The notes below the pieces were generated by a model. It was not told the DNA's origin, ran no database searches, and saw only the letters and a list, made by a program, of their open reading frames with translations. This document shows positions 1 through 5,813 of a stretch of 5,857 bases of DNA, piece by piece; position 1 is the first letter of the stretch, and each line of letters starts with the position of its first letter. The position numbers were made by a program, and so were the translations under genes. Source of the DNA: an uncultured Sutterella sp. (lineage in GTDB: Bacteria; Pseudomonadota; Gammaproteobacteria; Burkholderiales; Burkholderiaceae_F); NCBI GenBank assembly GCA_900554375.1, contig USHK01000085.1, positions 1-5,857 on the forward strand. The letters run 5' to 3'.

Positions 1-902
1 GTCCCGGAGATGTGTGGCAGCTGTCGATTTCGCCGGCACGCATCGGAGGATTCTCTATCCTGACGAGGTCTTTGATCGCAAGATCAGCGGTAGCAATCGG
101 ACCGAAATTTTCTCCGAAGGATTACCTGCGCCGTCTGGAGGCTGACCGAGTGACCTACTCTTCTATCGTTCCGACCATGTTGCGAATGATTTTTGATGAA
201 GCTCCGAGTTGGCGCCCGCCAAAAACATTAAAAGCACTTCTGGTCGGCGGTGCTCCGACATCGGAAAAACTTAAGGCTGAGGCCGAAGAAAAAGGCATTC
301 CCGTTATTCTGACTTACGGAATGACGGAGACGGCAAGCAATGTCGTGACAACGCCGTTTTCTGAGCGGTATCGACGTACTTCCGGAAGCGGAAGAATCAA
401 TAAGGGTGTTCAGATAAAGTCCGAGAGCGGTCATCTACTTATCAGAGGACCGATGTTGATGTACGGTTATTGGGGAAGAGAACCCCTGGTGCCTGGCGCA
501 TGGTTTGACAGCGGAGACATCGGAGAAGTTGATTCCGACGGCTCTGTGAGAGTCTTTGCGCGCCGCAAGGACGTCATCCTGAGCGGAGGAGAGAATGTTT
601 ATCCTGCCGAAGTGGAAGAGGCCCTGGAAACGATTCCTGAAGTTAAGGAAGCCTTAGTTCTGGGACTGCCGGATGAGACTTGGGGTGCGATTGTGACTGC
701 ACTTCTTGTTCCGCGAGAAAATCAAAAGTTGCCGTCCGAGGCAGAACTTGCTTCGAGACTTAAACCGATCCTGGCGTCTTATAAGTCTCCCCGACGTATT
801 GCTTGGGTAAAGGAGCTCCCGAGAACAAAAGCCGGCAAACCGGATCGGAATGCGGACAATCTTAAAAAGATAAATTTCCGCACCCTTCACTACAAATCCT
901 AA
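1..902 (+). CDS. menE: Acyl-CoA synthetase (AMP-forming), probably o-succinylbenzoate--CoA ligase MenE; 5'-truncated by the window
   Basis: The reading frame is open from base 3 to a TAA at 900-902, so the gene starts upstream; the GTG at 12 lies inside the protein (it codes Val after Pro-Gly-Asp) and is not the start. Counting from that GTG codon, adenylation-family motifs appear in order: TYGMTET (101-107), DSGD with the ribose-binding Asp169, the hinge/A8 region RRKDVILSGGENVYPAEVEEAL (184-205) and the C-terminal LPRTKAGKPDR with catalytic Lys276. The STSGTTG-like phosphate loop must lie off the window. The FSILTRSLIARSAVAI stretch and the very short linker before the WFDSGD motif resemble MenE more than long-chain fatty acyl-CoA ligases. 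MenE activates o-succinylbenzoate with ATP and CoA in cytoplasmic menaquinone synthesis. Odd points: the usual His of the FHVGGL-type motif is Arg here, and there is a short basic tail after the catalytic Lys. Without neighbouring men genes in view, another small-acid CoA ligase remains possible. Confidence 0.65.
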   Translation, partial: PGDVWQLSISPARIGGFSILTRSLIARSAVAIGPKFSPKDYLRRLEADRVTYSSIVPTMLRMIFDEAPSWRPPKTLKALLVGGAPTSEKLKAEAEEKGIPVILTYGMTETASNVVTTPFSERYRRTSGSGRINKGVQIKSESGHLLIRGPMLMYGYWGREPLVPGAWFDSGDIGEVDSDGSVRVFARRKDVILSGGENVYPAEVEEALETIPEVKEALVLGLPDETWGAIVTALLVPRENQKLPSEAELASRLKPILASYKSPRRIAWVKELPRTKAGKPDRNADNLKKINFRTLHYKS

Positions 903-932
903 GCAAACAGCCCGGAAATGAGCCGTTTGCTT
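901..932. terminator. Hairpin between convergent menE-like and degP-like genes, possible bidirectional terminator
   Basis: AAGCAAAC (901-908) is perfectly complementary to GTTTGCTT (925-932). Read as minus-strand RNA the stem extends to 13 pairs (901-913 with 920-932, two of them G·U) around a 6-base loop. As plus-strand RNA the inner part has mismatches. The hairpin includes the last two bases of the upstream gene's stop codon and lies in the only gap between two convergent genes. Neither side has a good U-tract (TTT then AAAAAGA on plus; AGGATTTG on minus), so termination strength is uncertain. Confidence 0.5.
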
Positions 933-956
933 TAAAAAGATTCCTATGCTGGGGAT

Positions 957-2402
957 TTACTTCTTACCAGCGCCCGAAAGTGTCACGGGAATGAATTCTC
1001 GACTTCCGTTTCGGTCAACCAGAACAGCCAGGCTTCCCTTTGCTTTGCTGACCACATCGTTTAAATCTTTTTCAGTGCGGATTTTCTTACCGCCGGCACT
1101 GATGATAATGTCGCCTCTGCGCATTCCTGCTTCTGCGGCCGCCCCGTAAACAGACTCAACGAACAATCCGTTGGAAACACGTTTCTTTTCCTTGTCGTTG
1201 AGCGGTCTTACATTGGCGCCTAAGGCATTGTTTTGAGAAGCGGCCGGCTTTTTAAAGTCTAATTTTCCATCCGTAGGCATCTCTCCGACCACGATAACGA
1301 GGCTTACCGGCTTTCCTTCACGGAGGGCCTTTACTTTGACCTTAGCACCGGGCTTTGTCGACGCGACAGACTGAGAGAGTTCTCTGATATCGGCAATAGG
1401 TTTGCCGTTGTATTCGATGACGATATCGCCATCGCGCAGACCTGCTTTGTCAGCAGGACCGTCTTTTTCGATTTGAGCGATCAGAGCGCCTTTTGAGTCC
1501 TTCAAATTGAAACTTTTAGCCAGCTCCGGAGTCAGCTGCTGCATTAAGATACCGAGCCGGCCTCTGGAGACCTTACCGTTTTTCATCAGCTCATCTTTAA
1601 TTTGAACTGCCAGATCGATTGGGATGGCAAAAGACAATCCCATGAAACCGCCGGAGGTAGAGAAAATTTGAGAGTTGATGCCGATTACTTCTCCCTTCAT
1701 GTTAAAAAGGGGGCCGCCGGAGTTACCGGGATTGACCGCTACGTCTGTTTGGATAAACGGCACAAACTGTTCGTCTGGAAGATTACGGCTTTTAGCAGAA
1801 ACAATACCGGCGGTCACGGTGTTGTCTAAGCCGAAAGGAGCGCCAATAGCGGCTACCCATTCTCCGACTTTAACGTCATCGGATTTCCCCAGTTTTACGA
1901 AGGGAAGATTTTTGCCTTCGATCTTGATCACAGCAATGTCAGTTTTCTGATCCGTACCGATGACCTTAGCTTTAAATTCACGTTTATCGGTAAGATGTAC
2001 CGTGACTTCATCAGCACCGTCGACGACATGGTTATTGGTGAGGATTATGCCGTTGGGGTCAATGATAAAACCCGAGCCTTGACCGCGACGTTCAGGAGTT
2101 ACCCCGGGCCCGTTGAAATCACCGAAGGGAAAGGGAAAGCCAAAACGGCGAAGCATTTCGAACTGTTCATCAGGTATCCCATTTTGAGGGCCGACGCGTT
2201 TTGCTTTCTTCACAGTAGAAATGCTGACAACGGCTTTCCCGTTGTCTTCCACTAATTTTGTAAAGTCAGGCAGTCCGGAGAGCTGAGAGGTCTGGGCGAG
2301 AGCTTCCTGGAAAACAGACATGTTGCCGAAAGATCCGGCGGTTAAAGCCGCTGCGCAAGCGATGGTCAGAACAGCCGGCTTAAGAAGCTTATTGAAAAAC
2401 AT
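957..2402 (-). CDS. degP: Periplasmic serine endoprotease/chaperone of the Do (DegP/DegQ/MucD/HtrA) family
   Basis: The 481-residue product is full length for MucD/DegQ-type Do proteases. Residues 1-36 form a Sec signal peptide: basic MFFNKLLK, a hydrophobic core around 9-25, then ALA|Q at 34-37. The mature protein has a trypsin-like domain (about 45-270) with the full triad: His125 in LTNNHVV, Asp155 in TDIAVIK and Ser228 in GNSGG. PDZ1 (about 280-375, starting GRLGILMQQL) and PDZ2 (about 393-478) follow. It should degrade or refold misfolded envelope proteins in the periplasm. The segment between the first strand and the catalytic core (about 70-106) is moderate in length, so DegQ or MucD are equally valid names. 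ATG at 2400-2402 is preceded by AGGAG (2413-2417), 10 bases away. It lies 106 bases downstream of the histidine kinase on the same strand and has its own candidate promoter and regulator box. No sigma-E-like GAACTT element is visible upstream. Confidence 0.93.
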   Translation of the reverse strand: MFFNKLLKPAVLTIACAAALTAGSFGNMSVFQEALAQTSQLSGLPDFTKLVEDNGKAVVSISTVKKAKRVGPQNGIPDEQFEMLRRFGFPFPFGDFNGPGVTPERRGQGSGFIIDPNGIILTNNHVVDGADEVTVHLTDKREFKAKVIGTDQKTDIAVIKIEGKNLPFVKLGKSDDVKVGEWVAAIGAPFGLDNTVTAGIVSAKSRNLPDEQFVPFIQTDVAVNPGNSGGPLFNMKGEVIGINSQIFSTSGGFMGLSFAIPIDLAVQIKDELMKNGKVSRGRLGILMQQLTPELAKSFNLKDSKGALIAQIEKDGPADKAGLRDGDIVIEYNGKPIADIRELSQSVASTKPGAKVKVKALREGKPVSLVIVVGEMPTDGKLDFKKPAASQNNALGANVRPLNDKEKKRVSNGLFVESVYGAAAEAGMRRGDIIISAGGKKIRTEKDLNDVVSKAKGSLAVLVDRNGSREFIPVTLSGAGKK

Positions 2403-2441
2403 GCTTCCTTTTCTCCTAAGAAATAAGCGGATGAGTTGCTT

Positions 2442-2470
2442 TCTATATTAAATTTTGGACTTAATTAAGG
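2442..2470 (-). promoter_or_regulatory. Weak candidate promoter of the degP-like gene
   Basis: Reading toward the protease gene there is a TATAGA -10-like hexamer (2442-2447). Seventeen bases upstream, the -35 position (2465-2470) reads CCTTAA, a poor match to TTGACA. A -35 this weak, lying inside the CTTAAT direct repeat, is what one would expect of an activator-dependent promoter, but this is inference. A TTGACG further upstream has no -10 element at proper spacing. Confidence 0.3.
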
Positions 2471-2476
2471 CTTAAT
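2460..2476. promoter_or_regulatory. Candidate PmrA/QseB-type response regulator box (CTTAAT-N5-CTTAAT)
   Basis: On the plus strand CTTAAT at 2460-2465 is repeated exactly at 2471-2476 with a 5-base spacer, an 11-base period. This fits the HTTAAK-N5-HTTAAK pattern known for PmrA-family regulators (the group that includes QseB). It lies 58 to 74 bases upstream of the protease start and overlaps the -35 position of the candidate promoter. The regulator encoded next door is of this family. The tract also contains the palindrome CTTAATTAAG (2460-2469), so another dimeric regulator or plain AT-richness could explain it. Confidence 0.45.
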
Positions 2477-2508
2477 CGTCAATGAGCTAAAGTAAAAAAG
2501 TATGTCAC

Positions 2509-3861
2509 TTATTCATCGACGGCAGAGGCCTGATCTTCAACGGCAGCTTTGCAGATAGGAAAGTTGATGCTAAAACAAGCCCCTTTTCCTCCAATGCCGT
2601 CTGAAATAGAGGGCTTTCCACCGTGAAGCTCCGCAACCCGACGCACGATCGCTAGACCGAGCCCCGTGCCCGGAATTGTTTTTGTTCCTTCAGCGCGATA
2701 GAAGCGCTCAAAGATTCGCTCGCGTTCAGCTTCAGGTATGCCGGGACCAGTGTCGCAGACACTGATCGAGGCCTCAGTATCCTTGATAACAGTTTCGATC
2801 CGTATTTCTCCCCCTTCCGGCGTATATCTCAGGGCGTTGTCGCAAAGATTCGTTATAAGCAGCCGCAAAGCATCTTCATTCGCAACAACGACCGTCGGCA
2901 TTTCGGACACGGCCCAAAGATGAATATGCTTCTGCTCGGCGATGGGACCTAGATCTTCCGCGATTGAGTGTGCCAACTGCGTCATATCAACCGGTAGAAA
3001 AGGTCTTGAACGATTATCCGGATCTAGACGCGCCATGGTGAGGAGCTGGGTAACGAGTCGGGTGGCGCGTTTGACACCGTCCTTTAATCGTCCGAAGGCT
3101 TTTGCCCTTGCCTCTTCTGTTTTTGCCCGTTCTGCGAGCTGAATCTGGAGTGTGAGTGCGGTCAACGGCGTTCGAAGCTCGTGGGCGGCGTCAGAAGCAA
3201 ACCGCTGCTGAGCTTTGATACTTTCACCGAGCTGTCCCAAGAGATCGTTTAAAGCACTTACCAGAGGAGAAATTTCGCGAGGCATGCCTTTCATCGACAA
3301 AGGCTGTAGGGAGGACGGAGATCGTCTGGCAATTGCCCCGGTTGTTTTGTTAAGTGCGTGAAAGCCCTGCCCGATGATGACCCAAACTACGAGGCCGACC
3401 AGGAAGATCATGACAAAAAGCGGAAGAAGTACCGGCTTTGCCGTTTGGAACGCTATTTCGCTCCGAATGAATTTTGGCTGGGCGGCTTCCACAATTTGGC
3501 CGTAAGGATTTAAAAAGGTGTACGCACGCCACGTTTTACCGTTTAACTGGAAATCCGAGAACCCAACCCGATCCATGACCGGGAGAGATTCCATTCGCCT
3601 TGATAAAGCCATTGCGCCGCTAATCGGATCGTAAATTTGGACTACGATGCCTTGCTCGCGATTTCCGAATCGTCGAGTCAGCTGTACAACATCCTGAGAA
3701 CGGATGTTGTCGAAAGACAAAGCAACCTCGCGCAAAGAGTCATCCAGCAGGCGGTTTACTTCCCGCTGGACCGAGTAATACATAGCCGAACCGGTGGCAA
3801 TAGTCGTCAGAGCCAATACGATGCTTAGGGCAACAAGGAGCCGGGTCTTAATAGAGTACAT
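2509..3861 (-). CDS. Membrane sensor histidine kinase, QseC/TctE-like (2CSK_N-type sensor domain)
   Basis: This 450-residue kinase has an N-terminal transmembrane helix (about 7-29), a periplasmic sensor region (about 30-140) and a second helix (about 142-164). A HAMP-like linker follows (about 168-212), then the catalytic core. The H-box FASDAAHELRTPL carries the phospho-accepting His227. The N-box has Asn338 and Asn342 (NLCDNALRYTPEGG), the G1 box is CDTGPGIP (369-376), the F-box IFERFYRA (383-390) and the G2 box GTGLGLAIV (398-406). All key residues are present, so it should be active. The sensor region and the linker (RSPSSLQPL…PREISPLVSALNDLL) match the QseC/TctE group; the signal cannot be read from sequence. 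The ATG overlaps the regulator's stop codon as TAATG. The bases just upstream contain no good Shine-Dalgarno site, so translation is probably coupled to that of the regulator. Confidence 0.93.
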   Translation of the reverse strand: MYSIKTRLLVALSIVLALTTIATGSAMYYSVQREVNRLLDDSLREVALSFDNIRSQDVVQLTRRFGNREQGIVVQIYDPISGAMALSRRMESLPVMDRVGFSDFQLNGKTWRAYTFLNPYGQIVEAAQPKFIRSEIAFQTAKPVLLPLFVMIFLVGLVVWVIIGQGFHALNKTTGAIARRSPSSLQPLSMKGMPREISPLVSALNDLLGQLGESIKAQQRFASDAAHELRTPLTALTLQIQLAERAKTEEARAKAFGRLKDGVKRATRLVTQLLTMARLDPDNRSRPFLPVDMTQLAHSIAEDLGPIAEQKHIHLWAVSEMPTVVVANEDALRLLITNLCDNALRYTPEGGEIRIETVIKDTEASISVCDTGPGIPEAERERIFERFYRAEGTKTIPGTGLGLAIVRRVAELHGGKPSISDGIGGKGACFSINFPICKAAVEDQASAVDE

Positions 3862-4517
3862 TAGGTTTCGAGAACGTAGCCGACGCCGCGGACGGTTTTA
3901 ATGCTGTCCTCGCTGAGTTTTTTACGAAGATGGTGAATATGAACCTCAATCGCATTAGAACCGATTAAAGATTCATAGTTGTAGAGTTTTTCTTCAAGCT
4001 GAGCTCGGGACAAGACAATTCCAGGTCGTTCCGCTAAGGCAAAGAGAAGTGCGTATTCCTTACTGGATAAAAGGACGGATTCTCCGTTGAAAAGCACCTC
4101 CCGCGTTGAGGGATTAATGGTAAGACGACCTCTGCGAATGATCGGGTCGCTGCGGCCTGCTGAACGACGCAGAAGCGCGCGGATTCGGGCGCTTAGTTCG
4201 TCTAAGTCATAGGGCTTAATGAGGTAATCATCGGCGCCCGCGTCAAGTCCTTCGATACGATCGTTAACGGTATCTCGGGCTGTTGTGACAAGGACTGGTG
4301 TGTGGTTCTTGCGGAAACGGATTTCTTTCAATACGGAGAGTCCGTCTTTTCCGGGCAGGCCGAGATCAAGGATGACTAAAGAAAACGGAGTGGTATCCAA
4401 GGCAATGATCGCAGAGTTTCCATCTTTAACCCAGTCGACGGCATAACCTTCTCCTTTAAGACCGTCAGCGACGGCTTCACCGATCATTTCATCGTCTTCT
4501 ACTAAAAGAATTCTCAT
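3861..4517 (-). CDS. OmpR/PhoB-family response regulator, PmrA/QseB/TctD-like
   Basis: The product is 218 residues from the preferred ATG (4515-4517). The receiver domain (1 to about 115) has the acidic pair Asp8/Asp9, the phospho-acceptor Asp51 in VILDLGLPGKDG, Thr79 and Lys101 in LIKPYD. The C-terminal winged-helix DNA-binding domain (about 124-218) has the recognition-helix segment GSNAIEVHIHHLRKKL (186-201) and ends GVGYVLET; both are typical of PmrA/QseB-type regulators. It is expected to be phosphorylated by the kinase encoded immediately downstream and to bind direct repeats as a dimer. Start choice: ATG 4517 has GGAG (4524-4527) six bases upstream and begins with the canonical MRILLVEDDE. 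An in-frame GTG at 4542-4544 would add nine residues but lacks a convincing ribosome site. The gene is divergent from the DUF4870-type gene, and the 3' end overlaps the kinase start by one base. Confidence 0.94.
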   Translation of the reverse strand: MRILLVEDDEMIGEAVADGLKGEGYAVDWVKDGNSAIIALDTTPFSLVILDLGLPGKDGLSVLKEIRFRKNHTPVLVTTARDTVNDRIEGLDAGADDYLIKPYDLDELSARIRALLRRSAGRSDPIIRRGRLTINPSTREVLFNGESVLLSSKEYALLFALAERPGIVLSRAQLEEKLYNYESLIGSNAIEVHIHHLRKKLSEDSIKTVRGVGYVLET

Positions 4518-4523
4518 GTCATT

Positions 4524-4527
4524 CTCC
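4524..4527 (-). promoter_or_regulatory. Shine-Dalgarno GGAG fixing the response regulator start
   Basis: GGAG on the minus strand lies six bases before the ATG at 4515-4517. It supports the 218-residue product over the longer GTG form, because it falls inside the coding part of that longer form. Confidence 0.6.
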
Positions 4528-4537
4528 GATACCAAAA

Positions 4538-4553
4538 GTTTCACAGTGTTTCA
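4538..4553. repeat. Direct repeat TGAAAC-N4-TGAAAC in the response regulator leader
   Basis: On the minus strand TGAAAC occurs twice with a 4-base spacer (plus-strand GTTTCA at 4538-4543 and 4548-4553), a 10-base period close to one helical turn. OmpR-family dimers bind repeats with 10-11 base periods, so an autoregulatory site is conceivable. The sequence differs from the CTTAAT repeat before the protease, and the match could be chance. Confidence 0.3.
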
Positions 4554-4593
4554 TTCTCGAGAACTCAAAAAGCGCAAGCACCGAGACTATCCC

Positions 4594-4628
4594 GCTATAG
4601 TTGGTGTAAAAAATTATCAACTATTACG
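4594..4628. promoter_or_regulatory. Divergent promoter region between the regulator and the DUF4870-type gene
   Basis: Both divergent genes must be transcribed from the 4518-4654 interval. On plus, TTGGTG (4601-4606) and TATTAC (4623-4628) are 16 bases apart. On minus, TTGATA (4615-4620) and TATAGC (4594-4599) are 15 bases apart. Each pair is an imperfect sigma-70 match, and they interleave, so transcription in one direction would interfere with the other. ACTAT-N6-ATAGT (4586-4601) is a small inverted repeat in the same place. Confidence 0.3.
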
Positions 4629-4644
4629 ATACGCCATAAAGGAT

Positions 4645-4649
4645 GGAGG
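4645..4649 (+). promoter_or_regulatory. Shine-Dalgarno GGAGG fixing the start at 4655
   Basis: GGAGG lies five bases before the ATG at 4655-4657. The alternative in-frame ATG at 4643 overlaps this motif and has only AAAGG directly abutting it, so the downstream ATG is preferred. Confidence 0.65.
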
Positions 4650-4654
4650 CGCAT

Positions 4655-5089
4655 ATGAACGATTATCCGATTGTAACGGATGAGAATGGGGTGCCAAGAG
4701 CCCCCGTCCCCCCAAGTTTAGTGACAGTTACTCGAGTGGTTTACGGTCTGCATGCGCTCTCCATTTTGATCGGCGTGTTTACCGGTGCTTCTATTGCTAC
4801 GGCCTTTGTCTTCGGCTGGCCGTCCATCATTGCGGTTATTATCAACTACGTAGAGCGCAGCGATGTTCGTGGGACCTACTTGGATAGTCACTTTTCCTGG
4901 CAGATCCGCACCTTTTGGTATGCACTTCTTTGGATTGTCGTAGTTTGGATTCTTGGTCTGGCTCTTGCCGTATTCCTCATCGGCTTCGTCATTTGGATTG
5001 TAGGCTTTGTGATCCTCGGCATCTGGGTGTGCTACCGCATTGTCTATGGTTGGATGAGATTGTCCGACGGACGTCCCATGCCCATGTAA
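4655..5089 (+). CDS. Small DUF4870-type inner membrane protein of unknown function
   Basis: The product is 144 residues from the ATG at 4655. A polar, proline-rich N-terminus (1-22) precedes hydrophobic segments at about 26-48, 50-65, 86-110 and 112-133. Between them lies a conserved-looking soluble stretch, YVERSDVRGTYLDSHFSWQIRTFWY (65-89). The SHFxWQIRTFW core, the WPSIIAVIINYV segment and the ending YRIVYGWMRLSDGRPM are typical of DUF4870 membrane proteins found in betaproteobacteria, whose function is not established. It probably sits in the cytoplasmic membrane. It is transcribed divergently from the two-component system; whether the two are co-regulated cannot be told from sequence. 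It ends 105 bases before the AEC-type transporter, which appears to have its own promoter. Confidence 0.82.
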   Translation: MNDYPIVTDENGVPRAPVPPSLVTVTRVVYGLHALSILIGVFTGASIATAFVFGWPSIIAVIINYVERSDVRGTYLDSHFSWQIRTFWYALLWIVVVWILGLALAVFLIGFVIWIVGFVILGIWVCYRIVYGWMRLSDGRPMPM

Positions 5090-5096
5090 TCCTGAA

Positions 5097-5126
5097 TTGA
5101 AAGCGAGAAAAACAGTTCAGTAGAAT
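5097..5126 (+). promoter_or_regulatory. Candidate sigma-70 promoter of the AEC-type transporter
   Basis: TTGAAA (5097-5102) and TAGAAT (5121-5126) each match the consensus at five of six positions, with an 18-base spacer. Transcription would begin near 5133, leaving an untranslated leader of about 60 bases that contains the tandem repeat. A weak inverted repeat, CTGAATTG/CAGTTCAG (5092-5099/5113-5120), overlaps it. Confidence 0.5.
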
Positions 5127-5160
5127 TTCCTCAAGCTGCATTAGATTTCGGCTTTATTGC

Positions 5161-5192
5161 ACGAGGTGCAGAGGAAACGAGGTGCAGAGGAA
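5161..5192 (+). repeat. Perfect 16-base tandem duplication carrying ribosome-binding-like motifs
   Basis: ACGAGGTGCAGAGGAA at 5161-5176 is repeated exactly at 5177-5192, ending two bases before the transporter ATG. GAGG occurs at 5163, 5171, 5179 and 5187, that is every 8 bases. The last copy (5187-5190) is placed to serve as the Shine-Dalgarno site; the others are too far upstream for direct initiation. Confidence 0.9.
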
Positions 5193-5194
5193 GA

Positions 5195-5813
5195 ATGATT
5201 CTTCAGAATTTTTTGCTCGCTTTTCCGCTGTTTTTTTTGGTAGGGCTGGGATTTTTTTCTGCCAAAGTTAACCTAATCGACTTTAATGTCGGTAAAGGGC
5301 TGGCGAAGTACGCATTCAATATCGCTATTCCCTGCATGCTTTTTCAAACGATTCGAGGTGCGTCGAGTCTTCCGCCTCCGGATTGGAATATCGGTCTTGC
5401 TTACTTCGGCTCGTGCGCGCTGGTTTTTCTTCTCACCTTTTTTGTCGGCCGCAGAGGGTTTCATTTACGAGGAGATGAAAGTACCGTTTTCGGGATGAGC
5501 GCTATTTTCTCAAATAATGTTCAGCTCGGCATTCCGTTGGCCATTTCTTTGCTCGGAGAAAATTGCGTTCCTTCTATTGCCTTCATCGTTTCTCTCAATG
5601 TATTTCTGCTTTGGGTTGCCGTCACCGTAGGGGTGGAGCTTTCGCGAAGCCGTGAAGCTTCAGTCTGGGGAACTTGTTTTGAGGGATTATGGAGAACGCT
5701 AAAAAATCCGGTGATTATTGGAATTGTTCTCGGACTTTTGAGCTCATGGACAAACATCAGCCTACCCGGAACGTTTGAAAAGAGCATTGGTTTGCTCTCG
5801 GCCTCTGCTACAC
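5195..5813 (+). CDS. AEC-family (auxin efflux carrier/MdcF-like) transporter, 3'-truncated by the contig end
   Basis: An open frame runs from ATG 5195 with no stop before the window ends. It has 206 complete genomic codons up to the adapter junction; family members are usually about 300-320 residues, so roughly a third is missing. Family features include the start LQNFLLAFPLFFLVGLGFFSAK (3-24), the first helix of the fold, and a second hydrophobic segment with the AIPCMLF motif (44-50). The AEC signature region FSNNVQLGIPLAISLLGE lies at 105-122. NPVIIGIVLGLL (171-182) begins the second half of the fold. Members are membrane carriers for small organic anions such as malonate or other dicarboxylates; the substrate cannot be told here. 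The start is supported by GAGG four bases upstream. Translation continuing past 5813 is artefactual: the real protein probably continues beyond SASAT with native sequence that is not in this window. Confidence 0.85.

Noticed and set aside
12..14. GTG at 12 as the start of the ligase gene
   Set aside because: The frame is open to the window edge, and the protein from here lacks the N-terminal half of the adenylation domain; the codon is an internal Val.
1602..2255. Several plus-strand open frames opposite the protease gene
   Set aside because: They are antisense shadows of a well-supported gene with a complete catalytic triad; they lack ribosome sites and recognisable domains.
2477..2508. TTGACG upstream of the protease gene as a -35 element
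   Set aside because: The nearest -10-like hexamer (TATAGA) is 29 bases downstream, too far; nothing -10-like sits at 16-18 bases.
4542..4544. GTG start giving a 227-residue response regulator
   Set aside because: There is no good ribosome site upstream. The ATG at 4515-4517 has GGAG at six bases and gives the standard MRILLVEDD N-terminus.
4643..4645. ATG at 4643 as the start of the DUF4870-type gene
   Set aside because: It overlaps the GGAGG that ideally serves the ATG at 4655 and has no properly spaced site of its own.
5092..5120. CTGAATTG/CAGTTCAG hairpin as the terminator of the DUF4870-type gene
   Set aside because: It is an eight-pair stem including a G·U, with a 13-base loop and no U-tract, and it coincides with a better explanation as promoter sequence for the next gene.
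5273..5787. Open frames on the minus strand and in another plus frame across the transporter
   Set aside because: The AEC frame has family motifs, a promoter and a ribosome site; the others have low-complexity or unrecognisable translations.
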